NCBI RefSeq assembly: GCF_902833645.1
Contig: NZ_CADFGE010000001.1
Span: forward strand, 1,116,001 to 1,180,000
Source of the DNA: Paraburkholderia fungorum
Lineage (GTDB): Bacteria; Pseudomonadota; Gammaproteobacteria; Burkholderiales; Burkholderiaceae
DNA: 64,000 bases
Direction of reading: 5' to 3'
Positions 45,126 through 53,061 of the stretch are shown here, one piece after another. Numbering within the stretch: position 1 is the stretch's first letter; the number at the start of each line of letters is the position of its first letter. The notes beneath the pieces were generated by a model. It was not told the origin of the DNA. It did no database searches and saw nothing but the letters and a program-made list of their open reading frames with translations. A program made the position numbers and the translations under genes.

Positions 45126-47660
45126 TTGCGTCAAACGTCTGATCTTTTGTATTATCGCGCGATAGCGCGGGGGCGCAAATCGTATAATCAAGAGGCGGTA
45201 TGGGAGCACGGGACATAATAGCGGCGATAAAGGGTGGCGTGTTACAAAGCGATCGCCTGCTGAAACTTGACACTCCGCTGGGCGCCAATGTCCTCTTGCC
45301 GCAAAGGCTGGCGGGTCATTCCCGCCTGGGTCGAGCTTACGAGTTCACGCTCGACGCCGTTTCGACCAACGCGAACATCGAGCTCAAAACGCTGATTGCC
45401 CAGCCCGTCACGCTCTGGATCCAGCAAATCGACCAGTCGTACGCCCCGCATCACGGTTATGTCCATACCGCCCGTCGTTTGGGCTCCGATAGCGCCATTA
45501 CCAGTTATCAGATCGGCTTTGTCTCGTGGATGCATTTTCTGCGTTTCAGAAAAGATGCACGAATCTGGCAGGATAAACCGGTCGATGAAATTCTCACCGA
45601 TGTCTTCAATATGCATCCGCAGGCGCAAGGTGCATTCCGTTTTGTATTGCGCAATCCATTGCCGCAGCGTTCGTTCTGTGTGCAATACGAAGACGACTGG
45701 AATTTCTGTCACCGGTTGATGGAAACAGAGGGACTGTTCGGCTATTTCGAGCAGGCCGCTGACGGCAAATCGCACACGCTGGTGGTCACGGACGACATCG
45801 GCACCCTGCGACCGCTATCGCCGCAAACCATCGACTTCTATCGCTCGGGTACCAACAGCGAGACCGATGCGTTTGTTCAGTGGAGCGGCACACGCACGCT
45901 GCAGAGCACTACGCTCACCACGCGGACGTTCGACTACAAGGCGCCGTCATCGTCCGCGAATCCCAAGGGAACGTCGATCCCCACACTGACCACGCAGGGC
46001 GACCTGCCACAGCAGGCGGAGGTGTACGAGTACACCGGTGCCTATACATACGGACAGCAGAACCGCGGCGATCATCTGTCGAAAATGCGGATGGAAGAGT
46101 GGGAATCGCGGGCGAAGCGTTTCCACGGTGTGGGCGCGGTACGTCGCATTGATGCCGGCCGCTGGTTCGAACTGGACAATCATCCCGACCACAACGCAGG
46201 CAGCCAGCAGGAGCGGCAGTTCGCGGTGATCGGCGTTGAGTGGGTGATCGAGAATAACCTGCCGGTTTCGAGCGGTACGACAGACTTCCCGCACAGCCTG
46301 AACGGAGCCGTCGCCGCCGCCCGCGCCGCTCATAACACGGACGCGTCCCTAACGATCAGAGCCAGCGACGGCAGCGAAGGCTTCTTTATGGCTACCGTCG
46401 AAGCGCAGCGCAAAACTATTCCGTTCCGCAGCCCGTTTGAACATCACAAGCCGGAGATGCATATGCAAACGGCGACCGTGGTCGGGCCCGCGAATGAAGA
46501 AGTCTTTACAGACTCATTGAACCGCATCAAAGTCCAGATGCATTGGGACCGCCTGAATTCCGGAGACGAAAACGCTTCATGCTGGGTGCGTGTCGCGCAG
46601 TCGCATGCTGGCGGTGGCCACGGCGCGGTGCACGTGCCGCGCATCGGCGAGGAAGTGATCGTTTCATTCCTCGACGGAGATTGCGACAAACCCATCGTCA
46701 CCGCGCGTGTCTACAACGGAGCGAAGACGCCTGACTGGCATTCGAACGGCATCCTGTCCGGATACAAATCGAAGGAGTATCAGGGTAGCGGGTACAACCA
46801 GTTCGTGATGGATGACGCGACCGGACAGAACCGTGTGCAGATGTACAGCAGCAGTGCAAACTCGCAATTGCACCTCGGCTATCTGATTGCGCAGACAGGA
46901 AACTCGCGAGGCGCGTATCTTGGCAGTGGTTTCGATCTGAAATCGGATGCATACGGCGCGGTGAGGGCAGGCAAAGGCTTGTACGTTTCGACACATCCGA
47001 CGACAGGCGCATCCGGTCAGCCGCTCGACGTCCGCGCAGCAAGCAGCCAGTTGAACAATTCTGAAAGCACGATCGAAGCGCTTTCGCAGGCGAGCGAGAC
47101 GCATCAGGCGGAAAATTTGAGAGACGGTCACGATTCGCTGAAAAAATTCATCGATGCGACGCAGAACAGTGTGTCAGGTGCGGCAAATAACGGCGGTAAC
47201 ACAGCAGGCGGCGGCACGGGGAGCGCGAACGCATTCAAACAGCCGATTATGCTGTTTGCAACGCCATCCGGCATCGCGATAGCGACACAGAAGTCGACGC
47301 ACCTCTCGGCGACCGAGCACATCAATCTGGTGAGCGCTCAAAGCACGAACATCGCGACGGGTAAATCCTTACTAGCGAGCGTCAGCGAGAAAATCAGTCT
47401 GTTCGCGCAGAGCGCCGGCATGAAACTCTTTGCCGGAAAAGGTAAGGTTGAGATTCGAGCGCACTCCGATAACGTCGAGGTAACCGCGCAGAAAACCCTC
47501 AAACTGCTCTCCGCAACAGAGAAGATCGAAGCGGCCGCGCAGCAGGAGATTCTGTTGACGTCAGGCGGGGCTTACATACGCATCAAAGACGGCAATATCG
47601 ATATTCACGCACCGGGCAAGATAGACATCAAGGGAAATCAGCACTCATTTGCGGGTCCGG
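45100..47660 (+). repeat. Left arm of a large inverted repeat (promoter plus vgrG)
   Basis: From TTTAACATTTG at about 45100 through most of vgrG this DNA is matched, in reverse orientation, by about 57288-59842. The upstream segments share blocks such as AAACGTCTGATCTTTTGTA and GCGCGGGGGCGCAAAT. The first 65 residues of the two proteins differ at only about 5 positions by eye. Similarity stops after HSFAGP near residue 820, where the tails diverge. Confidence 0.85.
45126..45164 (+). promoter_or_regulatory. Conserved vgrG promoter with palindrome
   Basis: TTGCGT (45126-45131), an 18-base spacer and TATTAT (45150-45155) form the promoter. The perfect 12-base palindrome TATCGCGCGATA (45153-45164) overlaps the -10. 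The same -35, spacer and a 10-base core of the palindrome are kept upstream of the other vgrG. A TATAAT at 45183 lies too close to the ATG (45200) to serve. Confidence 0.65.
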
Positions 47661-47965
47661 CCCAGATGTCCTATCCGTTGCCATTGTTACCTGTATCGGC
47701 TACACCCGAGATGTTCAGCCAGCGCTTCGACGCCAAGCCGCTGCTGGGTAGTGAATTCTCGATCCCCTACACCAACGTCCCTTACACAGTCAAGGATGCT
47801 GCTGGAAATACGGTGGCGGCGGGCACGCTCGATGAGAATGGCTTCACTCAGCGCGTTTTCACCCAGGACCAAACGAAGCTGAAGGTATACGTTGGCGACG
47901 ATCCATGGCGGGTGTTCCTTGATTCGAAACACAAAGCAGAACACGACAATGATCTGCAAGCCTAA
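45200..47965 (+). CDS. vgrG: VgrG (TssI) spike with C-terminal transthyretin-like adaptor
   Basis: VgrG trimers form the tip of the type VI secretion tube and carry effectors. Residues about 1-530 are the gp27/gp5-like base (LDTPLGANVLLPQRLAGHSR, QRSFCVQYEDDWNFCHRLME, WVRVAQSHAGGGHGAVHVPR, GEEVIVSFLDGDCDKPIVTA). The DUF2345 beta-helix needle follows to about 815. The last about 105 residues are an added domain (VPYTVKDAAGNTVAAGTLDE, GFTQRVFTQDQTKLKVYVGD) of transthyretin/Ig-like type, known to dock effectors. GAGG precedes the ATG. It begins an operon with the hydrolase, immunity, PAAR and amidase genes. It is almost duplicated by the gene at 57205-59742. Confidence 0.95.
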   Translation: MGARDIIAAIKGGVLQSDRLLKLDTPLGANVLLPQRLAGHSRLGRAYEFTLDAVSTNANIELKTLIAQPVTLWIQQIDQSYAPHHGYVHTARRLGSDSAITSYQIGFVSWMHFLRFRKDARIWQDKPVDEILTDVFNMHPQAQGAFRFVLRNPLPQRSFCVQYEDDWNFCHRLMETEGLFGYFEQAADGKSHTLVVTDDIGTLRPLSPQTIDFYRSGTNSETDAFVQWSGTRTLQSTTLTTRTFDYKAPSSSANPKGTSIPTLTTQGDLPQQAEVYEYTGAYTYGQQNRGDHLSKMRMEEWESRAKRFHGVGAVRRIDAGRWFELDNHPDHNAGSQQERQFAVIGVEWVIENNLPVSSGTTDFPHSLNGAVAAARAAHNTDASLTIRASDGSEGFFMATVEAQRKTIPFRSPFEHHKPEMHMQTATVVGPANEEVFTDSLNRIKVQMHWDRLNSGDENASCWVRVAQSHAGGGHGAVHVPRIGEEVIVSFLDGDCDKPIVTARVYNGAKTPDWHSNGILSGYKSKEYQGSGYNQFVMDDATGQNRVQMYSSSANSQLHLGYLIAQTGNSRGAYLGSGFDLKSDAYGAVRAGKGLYVSTHPTTGASGQPLDVRAASSQLNNSESTIEALSQASETHQAENLRDGHDSLKKFIDATQNSVSGAANNGGNTAGGGTGSANAFKQPIMLFATPSGIAIATQKSTHLSATEHINLVSAQSTNIATGKSLLASVSEKISLFAQSAGMKLFAGKGKVEIRAHSDNVEVTAQKTLKLLSATEKIEAAAQQEILLTSGGAYIRIKDGNIDIHAPGKIDIKGNQHSFAGPAQMSYPLPLLPVSATPEMFSQRFDAKPLLGSEFSIPYTNVPYTVKDAAGNTVAAGTLDENGFTQRVFTQDQTKLKVYVGDDPWRVFLDSKHKAEHDNDLQA

Positions 47966-47977
47966 GGAAAAACACTC

Positions 47978-50104
47978 ATGGCACTCGACGCAGACACTTC
48001 TTTGACGCAGCCACCTGTCTTGCCTGCACAGGACGATGAAAATGCCGGCGTGCAGACGTACGCGCTGGGCGACGCCGCCGCGCCGCAGACGACGCAACTG
48101 CAAGCCGACACCGCCAGTGCGCCAAGCGCGGTCCAGGGAAACATGAACGGCCCGGCGGACTCGTCAGTTGCTGCCAACATGCCAGCATCGCAGGAGCAAC
48201 CTGTCGCCGCTCAGCGCTCGCCTGACACTGCAACTGACTCGTCTCCGGCAACCGCGGCGACGCCCACAACAGAGTGCCGTTTCGTCGGCCTCGACGGCAG
48301 CCCCATCAGCGGACTGCAGTACCGGCTGGAGGCCGACGGCAACGTCGAAATCGGAACCACGGACGACATGGGGTCTGCTTCTCCAGTGACGACCTTCGCA
48401 GCGGGTTCGAATTGCGCGGTGTATGTCAAACGGGACGATGGCACGTTCAAACAGATCACGGCATTTTCGATCCCCGAAGCGGACACCACAGTTACGTTGA
48501 TGAGTCCGAGCATGCTTCTCGAAGGGGAGACGCAGCAGCATGGCGGTTCACCCGACGAAACCTACAAGGAGCCGCCAGCACCCGAGAATCAGGGTAGCGA
48601 TTCCGAGGTGCATCCAGCTTACTCGGCGGAGCATGAGGCGTCGTCGGATGGCGCCGCGCCCAGCGCTTCTCAGGACGCGACAACGACAGCGAAAACACCA
48701 GCGGTAGACACGACGACTACGCCCGCGCAATCCGCGCCAACAGCGAACACGCCGCCGCCCGCAGCCAGTGCACCGCAGCCAAAACCAGCGCCCCCCGCTC
48801 CCGCTCCAGCCAAGAAAGCGGCTCCGCCGGCGGCAATTAAAGGCAGCACAGGTAAGGCACCTACCCTGACAACCGTCGCGACCAACCGCGACGCGGTTGG
48901 ACATCCTCAGGCACAGCCTGAAGAAAGCTTCACCGACTGGGCTGGTCGGAAGGTGAATGGCGCCTGGCATTTCATTGAAGACTGGCTCGGCGTGACAACG
49001 AACCCGGTTGCAGGGAAAACTGTCCCGGGCGTGAAGCCGCCAGCGGGCGCCGCTGCGCTCTCGCCGGCGGTTCTCAGCCCCGCTGATGCGGCGAAGAAGC
49101 TTGCCACCATCGCAGAGGAGCAAACCGCATATTCGATGCCGTCGTCATCGACCGTCGTCAATCTGAAACAGATCTCCGACGGGACAATCAAGTACGGCAC
49201 CAAAAAGACCAAGCAATCAAAAGGTCAGTGCTACATGTACGTCAAGATCGCTTTGTGGAAAGCGAATGCGATCAAGTTCGTGAAAGGCAAGGACGGCAAG
49301 TTCGCTGGCGGCGGTGGTAGTTACGCCAAGGTTGCCGGCGCCTTTCTGAAATCGCAGGGCTACGAAGACGTGACAGCGGAGCTTCCCGATGCGCGTTGGG
49401 CGTGGCCAGGTGACGTCATCGTCTATCACGTCAAAGGCGATACCGAGACCGCAGACGGCCACGGCCAGCCCGGACATATCGACATTCGCACTTACCACTA
49501 CTACGTCAGCGATTTCAAACGAAACTACCTGTGTATGAGTGGTCCGAATGCCGACGGCACGCGCCACTTCTACGAGGTGAGTGGCATCTATAGGAAGCAC
49601 GGCCTCAGCGATCCATTGCCTATTGCCCGGATGCGAGCATTCCTCAAGATTCTTCGCTCTCGCGAAGCCAAGACTTTCTTCCTGCTGGGCGACGACAAGA
49701 CCTATCACGCTTCGCAAGGGGTTTACACGCTCCAGGGCGGAATTAAAGATTTCTCGACCTACCCGCCAGGCGCTTCGCACCAAGGTGCGTACCAGATGAC
49801 CAAGTCCGTCTGGACCGCTGGGCAGCTTCTGGAACAGGGCGCGTTGCCAAACGATTTCTCGCCCCGTACTCAGGACAGGTTTGCCATTTTCTTGATGGAA
49901 GGTCGACCGGGACGCCTAGACCCGAAAACAGGGGAGCCCAGACTGTCAGCACTGGGCTATGTGCGCCTGGGCGACATTGATAATGCGGTGGCCCAACTGC
50001 GCGCCGAATGGGCTTGCCTGCCGGGCACTTCGCAGGATCAGGGCTACACGATGGCCCAGTTGAAAGCCGACTTTGATAAGTACGTTAAGGAATACAACAA
50101 ATGA
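47978..50104 (+). CDS. Two-domain peptidoglycan hydrolase, VgrG-linked effector
   Basis: A 708-residue protein 12 bases after vgrG. Residues 1-97 and 185-300 are Ala/Pro/Thr-rich and disordered. Residues 98-183 form a transthyretin-like module (FVGLDGSPISGLQYRLEADG). Residues about 400-515 resemble a CHAP/NlpC-P60 amidase, with Cys418 in KGQCYMYVK and His500 in GQPGHIDIRT. Residues 551-708 align by eye with lambda endolysin: AFLKILRSRE with Glu563 at the catalytic position, GAYQMTKSVW, DFSPRTQDRFAI and GDIDNAVAQLRAEWACLPG. It could thus cut both peptide and glycan strands of the target cell wall. No signal peptide is present, as expected for T6SS cargo. Its stop overlaps the immunity gene start. 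Confidence 0.85.
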   Translation: MALDADTSLTQPPVLPAQDDENAGVQTYALGDAAAPQTTQLQADTASAPSAVQGNMNGPADSSVAANMPASQEQPVAAQRSPDTATDSSPATAATPTTECRFVGLDGSPISGLQYRLEADGNVEIGTTDDMGSASPVTTFAAGSNCAVYVKRDDGTFKQITAFSIPEADTTVTLMSPSMLLEGETQQHGGSPDETYKEPPAPENQGSDSEVHPAYSAEHEASSDGAAPSASQDATTTAKTPAVDTTTTPAQSAPTANTPPPAASAPQPKPAPPAPAPAKKAAPPAAIKGSTGKAPTLTTVATNRDAVGHPQAQPEESFTDWAGRKVNGAWHFIEDWLGVTTNPVAGKTVPGVKPPAGAAALSPAVLSPADAAKKLATIAEEQTAYSMPSSSTVVNLKQISDGTIKYGTKKTKQSKGQCYMYVKIALWKANAIKFVKGKDGKFAGGGGSYAKVAGAFLKSQGYEDVTAELPDARWAWPGDVIVYHVKGDTETADGHGQPGHIDIRTYHYYVSDFKRNYLCMSGPNADGTRHFYEVSGIYRKHGLSDPLPIARMRAFLKILRSREAKTFFLLGDDKTYHASQGVYTLQGGIKDFSTYPPGASHQGAYQMTKSVWTAGQLLEQGALPNDFSPRTQDRFAIFLMEGRPGRLDPKTGEPRLSALGYVRLGDIDNAVAQLRAEWACLPGTSQDQGYTMAQLKADFDKYVKEYNK

Positions 50105-50757
50105 AATTAGGTGCACTCCTCATCGGAGTCTTGTTGGTACCGCTATGCTCCGCTATTGCATCTGCGCAGCAGACGACTGTGTCGTCAGCCGATGAGGCTC
50201 AAATCGATGCCACGGCAAAACAGTTCTATGCGCTGTCGCATCCGGATGCATCTTGCATATTCAGCAAGGTGGATGACTCGGGCAACCCAACGGATCCGCG
50301 AGTTCGCAGCAAGTCATTTCGCGACCAGTCATATACGCGGATCTTCAAGCCTCTCTTTTCCCAAAGCCTGTTCGCATACATGAAGCAATCCTGCGTTCTG
50401 GCAGAGAACTCGAGCGGCATGCTTGATATTCGTGTCTGGGATTCCGAGATCAATACGGATCCATCTGGCTATGGCAACAACGTCCGCCTCAAAATAACGC
50501 GTCCACTGAAGATTCTTCAGGCAACGCCGAACGAGGTACGGGCGCGAGTCGATTGGGCCGAATTTATCGGCAGCTCGAAGAAGGCCTATACGGTCGGCCG
50601 AACCGATCTCGTGTTTGTGAAAGAAGGTGGCCGTTGGCTGATTGACGATGCATTCACGTTGGGGGCGGCCAGCGCAACGCCGGGTCAATTCGACATGCCC
50701 GTCAAGGATTTCGATAACGCCGTGGGCGTCATTCATTTGCGCGACGGAAAGTCTTGA
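50101..50757 (+). CDS. Periplasmic immunity protein candidate (for the two-domain hydrolase)
   Basis: This 218-residue protein starts with a signal peptide MKLGALLIGVLLVPLCSAIASA, so it is exported. The mature part is unrecognised, with ARVDWAEFIGSSKKAYTVGR and VKEGGRWLIDDAFTLG resembling the NTF2-like/DUF3828 fold of exported proteins. Its ATG overlaps the effector stop (ATGA). The tight coupling and periplasmic location are what is expected for the immunity partner of a wall-degrading effector. The assignment rests on that context, not on homology. Confidence 0.72.
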   Translation: MKLGALLIGVLLVPLCSAIASAQQTTVSSADEAQIDATAKQFYALSHPDASCIFSKVDDSGNPTDPRVRSKSFRDQSYTRIFKPLFSQSLFAYMKQSCVLAENSSGMLDIRVWDSEINTDPSGYGNNVRLKITRPLKILQATPNEVRARVDWAEFIGSSKKAYTVGRTDLVFVKEGGRWLIDDAFTLGAASATPGQFDMPVKDFDNAVGVIHLRDGKS

Positions 50758-50821
50758 TCGGCGGCGCATGGCGCCGTGACATCCGATAGCCCTGCGGTTC
50801 AGCAATGGTCGGGAGCTTTTT

Positions 50822-51391
50822 TTGATTCGATACAACATTGTTCATGGCGACAAGACGACCGCTGGCGGCACGGCGATCGCCTCCTCCAACAGTTGCCTAA
50901 ACATGGACAAAGCACTGGTCATGCTCGGCGATTACGCTGACTGTCCAAAGTGCAATTCGAAGGGACGTATCGTCGGCGACGGGCCAAGAAGGCCGACCAA
51001 GATTATGGGCAGACAACCGGCGCTCAGTGATGATCTATGTATGTGCCGCTGCGAAGACAAGCCCCGGTTGGTCCACTCGCTTTCAGACATGTGGGAGACC
51101 GTTGACTCTGATGACGCGGGAAAGGGTTCTGGCCAGTCATCTGGCGCCAAAGACTGTGCAACCAGCGGAGCCGCCGAGTCTGCGGTTGGGCGGCGTTTTC
51201 AGTTCGTCCACAGCGAGACGCAGGAGCCTTTGGCAAACCGCAAATACATCGCCACGGTCGACGGGCAAACAAGGGAAGGTGTCACTGACGGGAATGGCTT
51301 TGCCGATATCGATGCTAGGCCTGGCAGCGATATCCAGGCTCATTTAGTGTTCCGGGCGCCAACTGGCGACTTGAAACCACAGCAAGGCTAA
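50822..51391 (+). CDS. PAAR-domain tip protein with C-terminal Ig-like module
   Basis: PAAR proteins sharpen the VgrG spike and can carry effectors. The start is an unusual TTG at 50822, supported by GGGAG 7 bases upstream and by the canonical beginning MIRYNIVHGDKTTAGGTAIA. DCPKCNSKGRIVGDGPRRP and DLCMCRCEDKPRLV are the PAAR core with its paired cysteines (to about residue 90). After a Gly/Ser/Ala linker, residues about 124-189 form a module (PLANRKYIATVDGQTREGVT) like those on the VgrG tail and the upstream effector. The amidase gene follows 2 bases later. Confidence 0.9.
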   Translation: MIRYNIVHGDKTTAGGTAIASSNSCLNMDKALVMLGDYADCPKCNSKGRIVGDGPRRPTKIMGRQPALSDDLCMCRCEDKPRLVHSLSDMWETVDSDDAGKGSGQSSGAKDCATSGAAESAVGRRFQFVHSETQEPLANRKYIATVDGQTREGVTDGNGFADIDARPGSDIQAHLVFRAPTGDLKPQQG

Positions 51392-51393
51392 TC

Positions 51394-52164
51394 ATGTCGG
51401 ACTATCACTACACGCCTGAACATTGGTCTACCGGCGACGCCGTTTCCAACTATAAAAGCGAACAGGTCGTGCCTGTTACCGTGAATGATCGAGCTGCAAC
51501 ACGGCAGGCCATCATCACTGCTCTGAAAAAATCCGGCTACTCGTTGGTTGAACGGTCCTCGTGGGAGGCCAAGCCGCCGAAGAACGCTCTGAAATCATCA
51601 AATTGGGATTACAGCGACGTAGTGATTCACCATGCCGGGCACAGCTATGCATGTGCCGTCAATGAGCAGGGCGCTATTGAGCAGATGAAGAAAGCTCAGG
51701 AATACGACCTGAAGAGTTTCGACGACATTGGTTATCACTATGCCGTCTCGTGCAACGGCGAAATTTTTGAAGCTAGAGATGTGCGGTTCGTCGGATCGCA
51801 CGTTGCGGGAGACAACACGGGCAAGCTCGGCATCGTGCTACTCGAAAATCTTGCTGAAGCAGGAGAGGCTTGGGAGCAGGAATACAGCCGGAAATCATTT
51901 TGGCAAAAGGTCAAAGGGTCGCTGGACATCGGTCGCGATGCGATAGCCTTTGATCACGCGATGCCGACCAAAGCACAGATCGATGCCCTGGTCGCCTTAA
52001 TTTCGGCCCTCAAGGAGTTCTTCAATCTCAAAGCCCTAGGCGGGCACCGCGAGTATCAGTTGCTTGCGCCGGGTAACGAGGGGCGCGCCTGCCCTGGCAA
52101 ATACGGCATGCAGGTTGTCACCCAGATGAGAGGGAAGTTTGGCCTCCCCGCACCGTCAAAATGA
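51394..52164 (+). CDS. N-acetylmuramoyl-L-alanine amidase, T6SS effector candidate
   Basis: A 256-residue amidase_2/PGRP-type zinc enzyme, cutting the bond between muramic acid and the stem peptide. VVIHHAGHS provides His79 (or His80). DIGYHYAVSCNGEIFEARD contains the Tyr115 region, LGGHREYQLL has the second His (218), and GRACPGKYGM has Cys233 in place of the third ligand, as in T7 lysozyme-like members. No signal peptide is present. It begins 2 bases after the PAAR gene and is likely delivered with that tip. A 111-residue membrane-anchored protein encoded convergently (overlap 9 bases) is the immunity candidate. Confidence 0.9.
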   Translation: MSDYHYTPEHWSTGDAVSNYKSEQVVPVTVNDRAATRQAIITALKKSGYSLVERSSWEAKPPKNALKSSNWDYSDVVIHHAGHSYACAVNEQGAIEQMKKAQEYDLKSFDDIGYHYAVSCNGEIFEARDVRFVGSHVAGDNTGKLGIVLLENLAEAGEAWEQEYSRKSFWQKVKGSLDIGRDAIAFDHAMPTKAQIDALVALISALKEFFNLKALGGHREYQLLAPGNEGRACPGKYGMQVVTQMRGKFGLPAPSK

Positions 52165-52491
52165 CAAGCTGATGCCAAGTGGCTGGTTGATAATGAAGGT
52201 GTGGCGCTCAAGTTGTTGCTGAATGAGTTCGCACCTCTTGGCGTCAGGAAGATCGGCGTGCACGGGCAACTTTGACTTTTCCTCTACTGAATTCAACCAC
52301 TCGCCACTGCCCAGGTCAGGCCCATGCCCGTGTCCATCCGAAATGTCGAAATAGCGTTCGGCTACGTCGTTGAGCCATGCCTCGCTGCAGGGCTTGGATT
52401 TTGGTGCGCTGGGGATGCCTGTAGTTATTGCAAGCCAGCCGACAACCAGTAGAACAACAAGGCCAGCAACCACACCCATGATTTTCTTCAT
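52156..52491 (-). CDS. Membrane-anchored periplasmic protein, amidase immunity candidate
   Basis: A 111-residue protein with an N-terminal transmembrane segment or signal anchor (residues 5-25, VVAGLVVLLVVGWLAI). A small periplasmic domain with two cysteines (35 and 87), able to form a disulfide, follows. No named family is recognised. Its 3' end overlaps the amidase gene 3' end by 9 bases in convergent arrangement. Size, location in the cell and position suit an immunity protein for the amidase. The base composition is lower in G+C than the core genome. Confidence 0.6.
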   Translation of the reverse strand: MKKIMGVVAGLVVLLVVGWLAITTGIPSAPKSKPCSEAWLNDVAERYFDISDGHGHGPDLGSGEWLNSVEEKSKLPVHADLPDAKRCELIQQQLERHTFIINQPLGISLSF

Positions 52492-52500
52492 ATTACGCTC

Positions 52501-53061
52501 ATGTTTATTTCGATACTGAAGTGGATTGCAGGACTGTGGCTGCTCATGTCGCTTGTCGTCGTTTCCGTAGGATTACTTTCGAAACCCCAAGAAGCCGATA
52601 TTGCTATCGTTTACGGCAATGAAGTTCATGCGGATGGTAGCCCATCAGGAAGGTTATCGGCAAGGCTCGATGAAGCGCTTCATTGTTATGTAAGCGGGAT
52701 ATGTCCTGAGATTATGGTAAGCGGTGGCGTCGAAAAACAAGGCGCCGATGAAGCTCTGGCAATGAAGAATTATCTTGTTGCCAAAGGTGTTCCCCGAGAC
52801 CGGATAGTCATGGATAACCTGGGCCTTAACACATGGGACACCGCGAGAAATGCCAGCGCCTATATGAATGCGCACAATCTGCATAGGGCTCTTGTTATCT
52901 CACAGTACTTCCACATACCGCGCGCGACGATGGCACTGAAAAGATTCGGCGTCGAGCATGTAAGCGGTATGTATCCAGAGTTTTTTGAAATTCGCGATTT
53001 CTACTCTGTGATCAGGGAGGCTCCGGCCATCTTGTGGTATTGCGTGAGGAGGGACGCTTAG
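52501..53061 (+). CDS. DUF218/YdcF-SanA-like membrane protein
   Basis: A 186-residue protein with one N-terminal membrane segment (residues 5-27) and a DUF218 domain. The domain shows ADIAIVYGNEVHADGSPSGR, the active-pocket region MVSGGVEKQGADEALAMKNY and MDNLGLNTWDTARNASAYM. Relatives (SanA, ElyC, YdcF) affect envelope integrity and lipid carrier use. It starts 9 bases from the start of the oppositely oriented immunity candidate. Its place among wall-attacking effectors suggests a cell-envelope protective role, which is inference. No clear ribosome site is seen; Met16 is an alternative start. Confidence 0.8.
   Translation: MFISILKWIAGLWLLMSLVVVSVGLLSKPQEADIAIVYGNEVHADGSPSGRLSARLDEALHCYVSGICPEIMVSGGVEKQGADEALAMKNYLVAKGVPRDRIVMDNLGLNTWDTARNASAYMNAHNLHRALVISQYFHIPRATMALKRFGVEHVSGMYPEFFEIRDFYSVIREAPAILWYCVRRDA

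Noticed and set aside
45183..45188. Perfect TATAAT upstream of vgrG as -10 box
   Set aside because: It is 12 bases from the ATG, which would leave the ribosome site outside the transcript, and it is not kept as TATAAT in the other copy.
50760..50790. GGCGC-ATG-GCGCC hairpin after the first immunity gene as terminator
   Set aside because: No T-run follows, and the PAAR gene downstream is likely in the same unit; it may be a chance palindrome.
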